From Siphonodentalium dalli (lineage: Eukaryota > Mollusca > Scaphopoda > Gadilida > Siphonodentaliidae), in NCBI GenBank assembly GCA_032622095.1, contig CP136069.1, positions 8,450,036 to 8,514,035 on the forward strand: a stretch of 64,000 nucleotides of DNA, written 5' to 3'. Below the pieces are notes generated by a model. The model saw nothing but the letters and a program-made list of their open reading frames with translations, was not told the origin of the DNA and made no database searches. The translations under genes and the position numbers were made by a program. Positions 34,507 through 46,308 of this stretch are shown here, in pieces (position 1 is the stretch's first letter; every line of letters starts with the position of its first letter).

Positions 34507-34751
34507 GTATGCACAGAAATTCATATACAGCTGTTTACAGTGAATTTCCCCCCGCAAATCTCTGTTTTAGTGTTAAAAGGGGGGTGGGTGTCAAAATATG
34601 GTCGGAAAAAACTGCCGAAAACGAAAAAAAAAAAATTCCGACCCCCCCCCCCCCCCCGATTGGCGGAAATAAAAAAACCGAAAACTAAAATTTTATTTTT
34701 GTTTTTTTTGGGTAGGGAAATCCGTAAACCAAGTAATAAAAAATAAAATGA

Positions 34752-34891
34752 TATGTCTTGTTGCCATTCATCGGAAAGCTCTCAGTGAGAGCTTTCCGAT
34801 GAATGGCAACAAGCCATATTTCCGACTAAATCCTGAAAGATTACCCATAATTCTGCTGTGGTTAAGGAGTTGATTATTTAGGGCATTACTG
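34752..34891. mobile_element. Palindromic MITE, family A, left end truncated (copy 8), 17 bp before exon 3
   Basis: It holds the inner part of the left arm and the complete right arm, ending CATTACTG at 34891. Only 17 bases, TAATTGTCTCTTTATAG, separate it from exon 3, so the branch point of intron 2 probably lies inside the transposon. Confidence 0.85.
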
Positions 34892-34908
34892 TAATTGTCT
34901 CTTTATAG

Positions 34909-35003
34909 GTGGATGTTTTTGTGCCGGAGCCGACTTGAAAGCTCTCTCTGCAGGAGAATATGGTACGATACAGAGTCTGGAGGAAAGCGAAGAAGGACCT
35001 ATG
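34909..35003 (+). CDS. Crotonase-family enzyme, exon 3 (first oxyanion-hole block)
   Basis: This exon completes codon 87 (Gly) and encodes residues 88-118. It contains GGCFCAGADLKAL, in which CAGADL forms the first half of the crotonase oxyanion hole that stabilises the CoA thioester enolate. A variable loop follows (SAGEYG...EESEEGPM). The acceptor is CTCTTTATAG and the donor GTGAAT. It ends in phase 0 after ATG, matching the GGA start of exon 4 to give GPM-GPSR, a junction seen in related bacterial sequences as I recall them. The polypyrimidine tract is very short because a MITE ends 17 bp upstream. Confidence 0.9.
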
Positions 35004-35062
35004 GTGAATATGACTTAGTCAGGTGACCTATATACATGTAGCTAGTAAGGTGACCTACAAAC

Positions 35063-35272
35063 CTGGATATAGTGAGTCTGACATTTACAGAATGAGGTCC
35101 CCATAGTTGTGAATTTAGTGATTCTATCCCACACATCGGCTAACATCACCAAATTCACCCTATGGGGACATCATTCTGCTTAGGCCTCATCTTCTGGGAA
35201 GCATCTCATTCTGCTTAGGCCTCATCTTCTGGGAAGCATCTATAGTCTTAAATTAATATTGTTTTTTTTTAC
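35063..35272. mobile_element. MITE family B, partial
   Basis: One hairpin (GAATGAGGTCCCCATAG...) is followed by a 35-bp direct duplication (TCATTCTGCTTAGGCCTCAT twice) and part of the centre. Confidence 0.65.
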
Positions 35273-35396
35273 AACAGGTGCCAAAGGCTCCCCAAACATC
35301 AATCACAAAGCGATCAAGGATTGGTGTTGCCTCATACTGTTTTCGCTATCGTTTACCCACAATTCTTTTAAAAAATGGCGATTCATGGGGCATGTA

Positions 35397-35514
35397 GAGT
35401 AATGCCCTAAATAATCCGCCGATGAGTGGCAGCATGCCATATTTCCATCTAAATCCTGAAAAATTACCCATAATTCTGCTGTGGTTATGGAGTCGATTAT
35501 TTAGGGCATTACTG
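35397..35514. mobile_element. Palindromic MITE, family A, internal deletion (copy 9)
   Basis: AGTAATGCCCTAAATAAT is joined directly to the distal part of the right arm and flanked by TA. Confidence 0.82.
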
Positions 35515-35869
35515 TAACATGAAGTCATTTTATCCTATTTAAATGTTGTTATAAAAACAAAACAGGATATTGGATGGTTGCTATATAGTCAATTAATATG
35601 TTTTGGTATAATGATAACTTAATGTTCACACATTTATGTATAGCGAATAGGTAAATATGTATGGCTATCCATTGCATTGTGATGTCAAGTCCAATGTCAC
35701 ACCCCGGGAATCGCCTCGTGTGATTTCGTGCATAAAACATCACGACGGCACCCTCAGATTAATTCTTAAGATTCTGTTGAACTAACAAGCGTTCAGTACA
35801 TTATTCATCATTTATTAAGGTAAAATGATTGAAAACAATAATAATACTAAGTTGAATTCAAGCTATATA
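35515..35869. other. Intron 3 stretch with nothing recognised
   Basis: AT-rich; no repeat or exon candidate. Confidence 0.4.
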
Positions 35870-36082
35870 CAGTAATGCCCTAAGTAATCGCCCTCTTAAC
35901 CACAGCAGAATTATGGGTAACTTTTCAGGATTTAGTTGGAAATATGGTTTGTTGCCATTCATCGGAAAGCCCTCCCCGAGAGCTTTCCGATGAATGGCAA
36001 CAAGCCATATTTCTGACTAAATCCTGAAAAGTTACCCATAATTCTGCTGTGGTTAAGGGGTCGATTACTTAGGGTATTACTG
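35870..36082. mobile_element. Palindromic MITE, family A (copy 10)
   Basis: A full palindrome flanked by TA on both sides. Confidence 0.88.
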
Positions 36083-36443
36083 TATACAATCAATCGACTG
36101 CATGGTCAAAATTTTAAGATGCTGTGACGTTGATTGATTTATCGCTAATATTCGACCGTTGAATAAACCAAAAGCTATTTACAGACCGTTTGTGATCAAG
36201 ATTCAATACTGATCTTTGTTCCTACTAACAGGCCTATAATATTTGCAATAGTCAAGTTTACCCGTCGCTTTATTCTGTATGAGTTTTCCGACAGACTATT
36301 GGGAGAGTGAGACTTAAGAAACCAGCCAAACACTACACGTACATCACTTATATTAAAGGAAGTATCTGGACAGGAAACACCTAAAGGTTATAGTTTAAAC
36401 GCAGCAAAAGTTTTAAGTATACCCTATATAATATGAACATATA
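36083..36443. other. Intron 3 stretch with nothing recognised
   Basis: No repeat or exon candidate. Confidence 0.4.
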
Positions 36444-36577
36444 CAGCAATGCCCTAAATAATTGACTCCTTAACCACAGCAGAATTATGGGTAACTTTTC
36501 AGGATTTAGTCGGAAATATGGCTTGTTGCCATTTATTGGAAAGCTCTCACAGGGGTCAATTATTTAGGGCCTTACTG
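36444..36577. mobile_element. Palindromic MITE, family A, right arm mostly deleted (copy 11)
   Basis: A complete left arm to the centre, then GGGTCAATTATTTAGGGCC to the end, flanked by TA. Confidence 0.82.
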
Positions 36578-37855
36578 TAAAACGCCACTGAGTCTTTTCA
36601 TATTTTAGTCTGAATAGGTTTCATTCTATTTGAGTTCATAAGGTTGAAGATAGGAGAATCACCTTCAAGTACTGACCAAGGGGGGATTAACGTTATCTCA
36701 ATATCTAAGTGATGAGACTTAGAAATAAATTGAACAAGAGTTAAATCTAGATCATTGGGTTTGCTTGAATTACCAATTTACTACTTTCGTGAAACATGCA
36801 TTTTGTTTCAAGAGCAGATATAAATTGAAAGCCGATAGATAATGTAGACCAGTCCATAATTTTTTATAACAGTGTGATAATTCTGTGTGCAGCGTTAAGC
36901 TGCAATTCTTGTTAGGTATGGTACGTTATGTTTCTATATCCCCTAATTAGCAGAAGATAAATTGCATAATTTAGCTGACTAATGGGTGAACAACACCTTC
37001 TTCAACTGGGGAGCTTCAATCTGAAATAGGGAATGAATATCACTACATAATGGACTGTAACCAATTGAACTCACTCCGGAGACGATTTTTACCCTTACAT
37101 TTGACAGAACAAAAAAATGTTCATAATTTCATTAATATAATGAACCCAAAAAACAATGTATGCTTCTATAAGCTATGCGGATTCATCAAAAATCTTCGAA
37201 ATTATTTTGGATCACCGCTGTCCTTATCAACCCCACCATCCCATTAGCACACCATGTGCGTATAGAATACGTTTTTACCACAACCATTTTTGTTGTTGTC
37301 GACTTCGATTATTACACCAATGACATGCCATGCACTGTATAATTATAAATGTCTCTTGCATCACATACTGTGATTTGAGTAAATAAACATTGAACTTGAA
37401 CTTGATCCTAGGACTAGGCAGAGGGTTGTTTCCCCGCTGTGTGGGATAGCGTCACTAAATTAAGCATCAGGGGACCTTATTCTATCACTGTATGAAAACA
37501 ACTATATCCATTTTTAACATGACAAAAAAGTACAGGGAGTCTTTTTTCACCTTCATTGGGGGAAATTTGGGCCAAAAACAACTATATTTGTGAATTTCTA
37601 TGATTGATAAAGACTAAAGAACAAACTTGTCATTGTGATAATTATGGGGTCATCGTGGGGTAATAATTGCTCCATGCATTGAAACTAATTATGGTCTAAT
37701 GTGTGTAATAAATGGTTCAATTATTATTATACTAGTAAGTAAATAAATATGTTATAATTTGTTGATGACTGCGCCCTTAAAAAAACCACTCTGAAATCAC
37801 TGTGGTATATTACCAGGATGATTGGAACCAGTTAAATTTACTCCGGTAAAATAGT
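36578..37855. other. Intron 3 stretch with two family B fragments
   Basis: Fragments of MITE family B lie at about 36931-37030 (TTTCTATATCCCCTAATTAG) and 37425-37490 (CCGCTGTGTGGGATAGCGTC). Otherwise I see nothing. Confidence 0.45.
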
Positions 37856-38504
37856 TCTACCCCCCGCAACGAAGTTAGGGGGGGTATACTGGAGTCAGCT
37901 TGTCCGTTCGTCCGTCGGTGTCCGTCTGTCGGCGTCGTCCATCCGTGGACACAAATTTGTCCGGAGTTTTTCTCAGTCGTTTTTTGATCAATTTCCGTGA
38001 AACTTGCCACAGACATCAACCACCATGGGAACCTGTGCACCTGCGATTATGACGTCTGTTGGACTTTTTTTAGTGGAGTTATCCCCCCTTTTTCGACTTA
38101 GAAAATTTTCACAACATGTATACTTTTGTCCGAGCTTTTATTCCTACATTTTTCAGTCAATTTTTTTAAAACGTGGCACAGATATTTAGTACCATGGGAA
38201 CTTGTGCACTTGCGATTATGACGTCTGTCCGACATTTTTTGGTGGAGTTATCCCCCTTTTTTTATTTAGAAACGTTTTTTGCAACATTCATAATTTTGTC
38301 CGAGCTTTTATTCCTACATTTTTCGGTCAATGTTTTTTAATCTTGGCACTGATATTTAGTACCATGGGAACCTGTGCACCTGCGATTATGACGTCTGTCC
38401 GACATTTTTTGGTGGAGTTATTCCCCTTTTACAACTTAGAATTTTTTTCGCAACATACATAATTTTGTCCAAGCTTTTATTCCTACATTTTTCGGTCAAT
38501 AGGT
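37856..38504 (+). repeat. Hairpin-headed repeat with about 145-bp units
   Basis: The head is CCCCCCGCAACGAAGTTAGG plus GTCCGTTCGTCCGTCGGTGT. At least three units follow with ACCATGGGAACCTGTGCAC, TGCGATTATGACGTCTGT and GGTGGAGTTATCCCCC. The TTAA element at 38509 cuts it off. Confidence 0.75.
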
Positions 38505-39289
38505 TTAAAGTGATGTGAAACGTAAATTGAACCTCACAATTGAGTTCCCTGCGTCATTCTGTGGGAAGAGTGAATAAAATAACTCAGATACACGAAATCC
38601 CCCATCCTGAAGTCAGTTTGTACACATTATACGGTCATTCGGCTAACTATTTATATTCATCAATCGTCCCGATTAATCTCACCATAATAACACGAAAATA
38701 CAAACCGATGCGTTGTCTTGTGCAGTCACGGAAATGCCCGAGCACTTCCGACTCGATTGGGATTGAATCGGGTTTCGTTCTCAGAAATGGCTTCTAGGGA
38801 GGATGACCGTTCGCTGGAATAGCGTCATGCACATCAGAATATTAAAGCGAAAAACAAATTGACATCGCAATCGGTAGTCAATTCGACAGGGAAGGAATAG
38901 AAAGGGAATTGTTGCGTGAAATCACAAACGGAAGAACATTGGCCGAGTTAGTGGCAAAGATTATAATCGAACAGTGATCGAGAGGTAATAATTCCAAAAT
39001 GTTACTATTTATAGAAAATTGTAAGCGCATTGACCGAATTTTTACATCAATCTGGCCGCAAGCACAGTACCGTGCAGAAATAGTTGTCTTACTTTTGTAA
39101 CTCAAAACTGTTTAATTACATTATACCTGTACAATAGTACAAATAATTGGTATTCAATATGCCAGTACAGAACATTTGTTAGCTCATTGGCCATGAAATG
39201 TTTTTAATGGCAAATTCTGTTGTCAAGCTTTAGTAAGCACTATTCATTCTGATGGATGATAACTATAATGGAAAGCCTTTTTCACATGT

Positions 39290-41400
39290 ATTAGCTAATT
39301 GCACATTAGCGTAAGTGAATTACAATTAAGCGTAATGTATTACACTCAGGTGTAATGCACACATATAAAGCGTACTTCACTTACGCTTAACCGTATGATG
39401 TAGATAAAGCATTACTCCTATGAGTAATAGAATTATGACTAGTGTGCTTAAGCGTAATTGATTAAAGTGTGCTTAAGCGTAATTGATTTACGCTTAAGCT
39501 CACTGGTCATTTATTTTCATTGATAGATTAATTACAATTAATCATAAATGAATTATGCTTAAGCGATTATACGAGAAGCCGTTTTCACATTTATTCTGAT
39601 TCTGCTTAATCGCAAATCATTTACGCTTAAGTGTAAATCATTTGCACTTAAGAGCAAATCATTTATACTTAAATACAAATCATATGCGCTTTAGCGGAAA
39701 TAGTATGGGAGGCCCTTTTCACATTTATTATTTATTTGCGCTTAAGCGCAAATATTTGTGCTTAAGCATAAATCATTAAGCGCAAATATTTGTGCTTAAG
39801 CGTAAATCATTTGCGCTTAAGCACAAATATGTGTCTATCAATTTATTTGCGCTTAAGCGCAAATACCTAACACTCCATTACATCCCTCTGATGTGAATGA
39901 TTGAGTCCATCTCATATTATATTAGCATGGGCCCATAGTAATAGCCCCATACAGACTCGAAGTTGAAGAAAAAACATATTTCCATATGCATATCAGCATC
40001 TCTGTCCCTGGTGTCCCAAGATTTGGTGCCTCACTCCCAGAGCTCATGTATATTTTATTATCTCCTGCACAGATATATACCATTTCCATGGCCATAAATA
40101 GGGAATTAGGGGTTACTGGGGTTTGCTTCCCTCATATGGTGTACTCATTGACTTGAAGTTGGGGAAAAACCCCTATTTTCATAATATCATCATCCCTGTC
40201 CCCAAGAATTTGTGTCGCCATCCCAGAGATATAGTATATTTTATAAAAGAGACATATCCTACACAGATCTATATCATTTCCATGGTCATAAAACAGATCT
40301 TGGGGTTTCTGGGGGATTGTTTCCCTCATATGGTGGGGCTATATCAACTTTAGTGATGTGTTTAGGCCTGTGCCATGTAAAATTAATTAATATGATCTAT
40401 TTGCTTAATTGCAAATGATAGAGGTTATTTGCGCTTAAGCGTAAATAAATAATAAATGTGAAAAGGGCCTCCCATATAATAGATCACATTTATGGCAATT
40501 TTATGCTAAAGCGCAAATATATTATTAGACACATATTTTTTGCGCTTGAGCGCAATTGATTTACACTAATAAATAATATATTTGAAAAGGCTGTCTCCCA
40601 TGCGATTTCCTCTAAACTCAAATTTACTCTGGCAATAAGACATCAATCAAACATCGGTTTAGACTCCCCCATATACTATGAGATGGACTCAATTATTCAG
40701 ACAGAGGAAATCAGTTGGAGTTAGGTATTTGCTTAAGCATTATTCATATTAATTATGCTTAAGTGTAAATGAGTTCCGCGCTTAAGCGTAAATGAAGTAC
40801 GCTTAAACGTAATTCATATACAATACACTCTCATTGAACTCCCCTCAAGCTGAAATGGATGCAACCGCATTACTAATGCCAGTAACCTACATCAGGTTAT
40901 ACCAATATTATGAGGTATAATTTTGGGGAGCCAAGTTAACATTTAATAAATAATAGAGCTTAAGTGATATAATTGAGCTTAAGCGATATAATAAGGGAAG
41001 ATATAATTGCGATTAAGTTCAATAAGGAAATATCTAATTGCGCTTAGCAGTTAGCACAATAAGGAATATCTTATTGCACTTAAGCACAAAAAGGAATATC
41101 GTATTTCACTTAAGCGCAATAAGGAATCTCTAAGCGCAATAAGGAATCTTCTTATTGCACTTAAGCGCGATAAGAAATATTCTTATTGCACTTAAGTGTA
41201 ATTAGAGATTCCTTGATTGGGGGGGGGGGGGGGGGGCTTTAGCTCAATTATTTATTAAATGTTAATTTGGCTTCCTCCCATAGAGGTGAGATAGCTGATG
41301 AACCCAATAACACTCAAGCGTAATTCAAATGTATTACGCTGATCGTAAGTTAATTATGCTTAAGCATAAATAATTTATGCTTAAGTGTAATTAGCTACTA
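39290..41400. repeat. Array of CTTAAG-centred palindromes (copy 1)
   Basis: Dozens of near-perfect 16-20-bp palindromes of the type ATTTGCGCTTAAGCGCAAAT or ATTACGCTTAAGCGTAAT are scattered over 2 kb at irregular spacing. CACATTTATTATTTATTTGC and GGGAGGCCCTTTTCAC recur between them. They lie inside the TTAA element, and the same feature exists in copy 2 at about 53990-55620. Confidence 0.9.
41219..41236 (+). repeat. Poly(G) tract of 18 bases
   Basis: An uninterrupted G run inside TTAA element copy 1. The corresponding part of copy 2 has no such run that I can see. Confidence 0.9.
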
Positions 41401-42411
41401 TAAAGTGAATCTGGGATAAGGGGAGTACTCTAAATTGTTCTTTCGACCAGCTGTTTCTACCAATTAAAAAAAATTCTCATTTATTTTGAAACTAATGAAA
41501 GACAATGGTATATTTTTTTACTAGTAATATTCATTATAAACTTGTACAAATCTGAAAACAAACAAAATTTTAATATTTAAGAAATTTAGAGTTCCCTCTC
41601 TTACAGCAGCAACCACTATGCCAGGAAGACCAATCGATCTAGTTCAGCCCGATTGGGCTATTATAATTTATAGATCGATCGGTGGTTCATGCACTCTCTG
41701 CGTTTGAAATATTGCTAATAATTTCCATTTACATAAGTCAATAATGCCATTGCAGATAACTTCATCTTAAATTCGACCAAATGTGTTGACGTTTGATAAG
41801 AAGGGCAGGAATTCCCCGATTTGTTTATTTTCAATCGATGAGAAGCATGACGACCTGGATCAGCTGATCGGTTCGGAGGTGTGCCAATCGTATTTTGCAT
41901 GCTGTGCACGAATACCCATTCACGCCTAAATTTGCAAACAATCCATATATAACATATACACAGTGTGTACACTTTGTTAGTTGCCAATTAATTCTCGACA
42001 TTTCAATTAGAAAACATGAGATATCGATGCAAAAATCAAGACATAATCACATTATCTAGTTTGTGTTTTGTTGAATCTACTTTCGGTTATCGACATGTCG
42101 GCTATTGTTTTGGCTGTTCTCTTAACCGTGTGTGCCAGCCGATCGTCGTTTTTCGGGCGGTTCCGATTTCTTCCGAATATAATTCCATGACCTCCACGAG
42201 ATGATTCGCGCCGAAAATGTGGTTGTATCTGAGAAGATTTCTTACTCTGACCGCAGTTTTCAACAATTTAATACGGGGCGAATACCGCATCAATAATATG
42301 CAACCTTGGGGTTTTATTTCTAGTTTTTTATGACCTTTCTTATGGTATATCGGATACAGTTCTGTCTGACATGAAATATATACCCACCGGGAGTGAAGCT
42401 AATGACTTTAA

Positions 42412-43346
42412 GATTAGGGTTATGGTTGTACACCTGCAATGGGAACTGTTATTTTATTATTTTAACTAAATGTTTACTGACATGTGAAACATCTTAGTAT
42501 TTTAAAAACAGGGGGGTATCCGTAGTCCCATTGGGACAGTCACACCTCTAGTTAATTTTCTTCTGGTAAAATTCATCTAGTGAATGGTCATCATATTATA
42601 TGCACACATGTATACCCACCCATGTATTTTTACAAATGTTCCCACCTTTGTATTTCACCAAGGTATTTTACTGGGATGTAGTGGGATTCTACTAGAGTAG
42701 TTCTACCAGGGTTATTTACCTTGATATTAGGGTAAATTTACCACGGTATTACCACTGTACACTTTCCGAAGCACCAACATGTGAGATAACAGATTGGCAG
42801 CTATCTGAATCACACATGTGATTACATAAGATGTTAAACTCTTCTGGACTTAGCTATATATTTATAAGGATATTCTTGTCACATTCTGTTAACATTTGGG
42901 TATGACACCGGGTAATAATAATAATAATAAGGTTTATAGTCACGACTCCACAAATGTGCTCTCGGACTTAACAATATACACATAAAACATATACAACACA
43001 ATACAAATATACAACATAAACTGCGGCTATTTCTTCACTTTACGCAATGTGGGCCGAAGACCATATGCCACTTCAAACAGGTGGGTACAATTGTTTTCCA
43101 CTGATTAAAGAACAAAATGTGATTTTATTTATTCTCACAAAAGAGCTAGAGAACACCTCAGCTGAGAAATGTGCTATTGTGAAATAGAGTTATCGATCAT
43201 ATCCGTGTAAAATTACTCTGGTAAATCCAGGTATACCATGGTTTACATGGCTCTACTCTAGTAAAATAAGGTATTTAAAGTCAGATAGACAATGATATAC
43301 ATGTATGTTGGTAAAAGTCATGTAATGACCATGTTAAAAGGACATA
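42412..43346. other. Intron 3 stretch; (TAA)n microsatellite only
   Basis: About six TAA repeats lie near 42914-42931. No exon candidate was found in this 0.9-kb stretch. Confidence 0.45.
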
Positions 43347-43560
43347 CAGTAATGTCCTAAATAATCGACTCCTTAACCACAGCAGAATTATGGGTAATTT
43401 TTCAGGATTTAGTTGGAAATATGGCTTGTTGCCATTCATCGGAAAGCTCTCACTGAGAGCTTTCCGATGAATGGCAACAAGCCATATTTCGGACTAAATC
43501 CTGAAAAATTACCCATAATTCTGCTGTGGTTAAGGAGTCGATTATTTAGGGCATTAACTG
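43347..43560. mobile_element. Palindromic MITE, family A (copy 12)
   Basis: A full palindrome with TA at 43345-43346. The right end carries an extra A (CATTAACTG). Confidence 0.87.
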
Positions 43561-43744
43561 CAGTAATGGTGAATTTTTCTTGTCATTTCAAAACTGATAA
43601 TTACTACATGTACCAAATTTCAATGGCAATCGTGAATATCTACTTGGCCGTATTGACATGCATGGTCATATATAAGGTTACAACTCATCAATACTCATTT
43701 ATGACATAAATTTATTGATTTCAATCACATTCTACCTGATGTCC

Positions 43745-43920
43745 AGTCAATCTTAAGTTTACACCGATGAACTGACTCAGACAGGCACACTCAGCCAGTT
43801 TTGCGATTTTGTTCGATCCACCGGGATTCGAACTGACGGCGCGCACCTGGTCGTAGAGCAATTGTCAGTCACTGGTGCAGAAGGGTTATTTCACTTTACC
43901 GACTGCGCTAACGGAGCTCT
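43745..43920 (-). mobile_element. tRNA-derived SINE
   Basis: On the minus strand GTTAGCGCAGTCGGTAAAG (43911 downward) matches the polymerase III A box and CAGTTCGAATCCCGG (about 43836-43820) matches the B box. They are about 65 bp apart, more than in a normal tRNA, and no acceptor stem closes. It is therefore a SINE head or tRNA relic and not a functional tRNA. Confidence 0.6.
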
Positions 43921-44005
43921 CTATAATGATGTTGACGGCTAAATATGGGGAATGTACTTGTACATGTGTCAGTAATTATTAAATTGAGTACCGGTATATT
44001 ACTGA

Positions 44006-44022
44006 CCCCCCCCCCCCCCCCC
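44006..44022 (+). repeat. Poly(C) tract of 17 bases
   Basis: An uninterrupted C run. Confidence 0.95.
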
Positions 44023-44142
44023 ACATTAATAGTTACTTGTTATGTAAATTGTTTATCCCCATGCATTGCATGTATACCTTGGTTAATAAACTGCTTTACT
44101 TGTATTTAAATGTTATTATCATATATTTTTTCTCAATAATAA

Positions 44143-44258
44143 AGAATTACTTAGTTAGTTTGATATCAGCCAAGATATATCGGCCCTCGGTAACTTCATA
44201 TCAGCCTTCGACCTCGGGCTGATATATCTCTCCCGATATCAAACTAACCAAGTAATAA
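44143..44258. repeat. Inverted repeat, MITE-like
   Basis: Arms TTACTTAGTTAGTTTGATAT and ATATCAAACTAACCAAGTAA with an inner GATATATC hairpin. It is AT-flanked. Confidence 0.7.
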
Positions 44259-44517
44259 CGTCTAAATTTTAATTAGGCAGCATGGGTGAACAATATCTAC
44301 ATATATTAGGTTTTGTCCATTTTCCATTCATTTCGTTTGAAGGCCCGGGCCTCCAGACCCCAAATTACAACAACAACAACACATTTTATTTACCATAGTA
44401 AGTGTCACATATCACAAGTACAGAATTCTCGCTTAAGATTGAAATGCAGTTGTTTGAACTATGACCTATTGAGTAATCACATTAAAACGTCCCCTCTCTG
44501 TCATTGTGGCAAAATAA

Positions 44518-44703
44518 AAACCACAGCAAAATTATGGGTAATTTTTCAGGATTTAGTCGGAAATATGGCTTGTTGCCATTCATCGGAAAGCTCTCACTGA
44601 GAGCTTTCTGATGAATGGCAACAAGCCATAGTTCTGGCTAAATCCTGAAAAATTGCCCATAATTCTGCTGTGCTTAAGGAGTCTATTATTTAGGGCATTA
44701 CTG
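44518..44703. mobile_element. Palindromic MITE, family A, left end lost (copy 13)
   Basis: It starts at AACCACAGCAAAATTATGGG; the remaining palindrome is complete and ends CATTACTG followed by TA. Confidence 0.83.
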
Positions 44704-44818
44704 TAGGATATGTGTGAATCTCAACAAAAAGCAGAGAATATGTGGTGTGGTGCCGGGCCCAGCCAAGAGGGTGACTTGGGAGACAACTTCTCTCCTAAAA
44801 TGTGCCACTTCTCCTTAA

Positions 44819-44986
44819 CCCTTTCAGTGCCAAGTCCGATTTTTGTATCAACCCATATTTCCTTGATCATTTTTCAAATTTATAGAGCTCTTTCTATCAA
44901 TGTATCACATTATTATAATCAATAAATTTGAAAAATGATCAAGGAAATATGGGTTGATACAAAAATCGGACTTGGGATTGAAAGGG
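44819..44986. mobile_element. TTAA palindromic MITE, family F
   Basis: CCCTTTCAGTGCCAAGTCCG to TTGGGATTGAAAGGG forms a long hairpin with the stem TTGATCATTTTTCAAATTTA. Exact TTAA flanks it (44815-44818 and 44987-44990). A half copy is at 63540-63643. Confidence 0.85.
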
Positions 44987-45067
44987 TTAATTTTGACCCT
45001 GGGAGAAGTGACTTCTCTCTCACAAACCAGTATGGATATGTCCCAACATCTTATTTAAAGTATATTT

Positions 45068-45126
45068 ACTGATTATGATGGTGTTCTTACATGCTCATGA
45101 AGAAGTCAGTGATGGCGATGACATCT
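45068..45126 (+). pseudogene. Old decayed copy of the exon 4 start
   Basis: 45091-45126 reads ATGCTCATGAAGAAGTCAGT and on to ACATCT. It matches the exon 4 segment ATGCTTGTGAAGAAGCCAGT...ATATCT at roughly three quarters of positions, with no gaps. A half copy of MITE family A interrupts it directly after ACATCT. It is more diverged than the array at 45536-50026, so it is probably an older duplication of the same exon boundary. Confidence 0.65.
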
Positions 45127-45130
45127 CGGG

Positions 45131-45234
45131 GAGAGCTTTCCGATGAATGGCAACAAGCCATATTTCCGACTAAATCCTGAAAAGTTACCAATAATTCTGC
45201 TGTGTTTAAGGAGTCGATTACTTAGGTCATTACT
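45131..45234. mobile_element. Palindromic MITE, family A, right half (copy 14)
   Basis: GAGAGCTTTCCGATGAATGG to CATTACTG, followed by TA. Confidence 0.8.
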
Positions 45235-45278
45235 GTACATTATTAATTATATCTCATATATTTTCATTGGCCTGAACC

Positions 45279-45532
45279 TAAGCCTTGAAATAGCGTGTCT
45301 GTCATTTGCAGAATGAGGTTCCCAGAGGGTGAATTTAGTGATGCTACCCTGCATAGCGAGCTAGCATCACCAAGTTCACCCTCTTGGAACCTCATTCTGC
45401 TGAGGTGTAAGCAGAATGAGGTCCCCAGAGGGTGAATTTGGTGATGCTAGCCCGCTATGCGGGGTAGCATCACTAAATTCACCCTCTGGGGACCTCATTC
45501 TGCAAATGACAGACACGCTATTTCAAGGCTTG
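45279..45532. mobile_element. MITE family B, complete 254-bp palindrome
   Basis: AAGCCTTGAAATAGCGTGTC to GCTATTTCAAGGCTTG. The two hairpins are joined by GAGGTGTAAGC and the arms are almost perfectly complementary over the full length. It abuts the exon-derived array. Confidence 0.88.
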
Positions 45533-46308
45533 CCTGGACCTTTTCGCTTGCGCGTGAAGAAGGCTGTGACATCGATAATAATTATATCCCATCTATTGTC
45601 ATTAACTGGTACCTTCTCGCATGATTGTGAAGAAGCCAGTGATAGCCGCGATATCTATAATATTAATTATATCCCATCTATTGTCATTAACTGGTACCTT
45701 CTCGCATGCTTGTGAAGAAGCCAGTGATAGCCGCGATATCTATCATATCTATAATATTAATTATTAATTCTATCCCATCTATTGTCATTAACTGGTACCT
45801 TCTCGCATGCTTGTGAAGAAGGCAGTGATAGCCGCGATATCTATAATATTAATTATAATTCCATCTATTGTCATTAACTGGTACCTTCTCGCATGATTGT
45901 GAAGAAGCCAGTGATAGCCGCGATATCTATAATATTAATTCTATCCCATCTATTGTCATTAACTGGTACCTTCTCGCATGCTTGTGAAGAAGCCAGTGAT
46001 AGCCGCGATATCTATAATATTAATTATATCCCATCTATTGTCATTAACTGGTACCTTCTTGCATGCTTGTGAAGAAGCCAGTGATAGCCGCGATATCTAT
46101 CATATCTATAATATTAATTATTAATTATTAATTATATCCCATCTATTGTCATTAACTGGTACCTTCTCGCATGCTTGTGAAGAAGCCAGTGATAGCCGCG
46201 ATATCTATCATATCTATAATATTAATTATTAATTCTATCCCATCTATTGTCATTAACTGGTACCTTCTCGCAAGCTTGTGAAGAAGCCAGTGATAGCCGT
46301 GATATCTA

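Larger units (their letters stand above)
38509..42407 (+). mobile_element. TTAA element, family T (copy 1), 3.9 kb with CTTAAG palindrome array
   Basis: TTAA lies exactly on both sides (38505-38508 and 42408-42411). The ends AGTGATGTGAAACG and (complement) AGTCATTAGCTTCAC share only AGT-AT. A second copy in inverse orientation lies at 52578-56415. Both contain TTCCCTCATATGGTG, ACCATTTCCATGG blocks, poly-palindromic CTTAAG sequence and a GATCGATC-rich part. No transposase is visible, so it is non-autonomous. The TTAA target suggests piggyBac or Kolobok; this is inference. Confidence 0.8.

Noticed and set aside
43820-43912. tRNA gene on the minus strand
   Set aside because: A and B boxes are present but too far apart, and no acceptor stem or anticodon arm can be built. 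It is annotated as a SINE.
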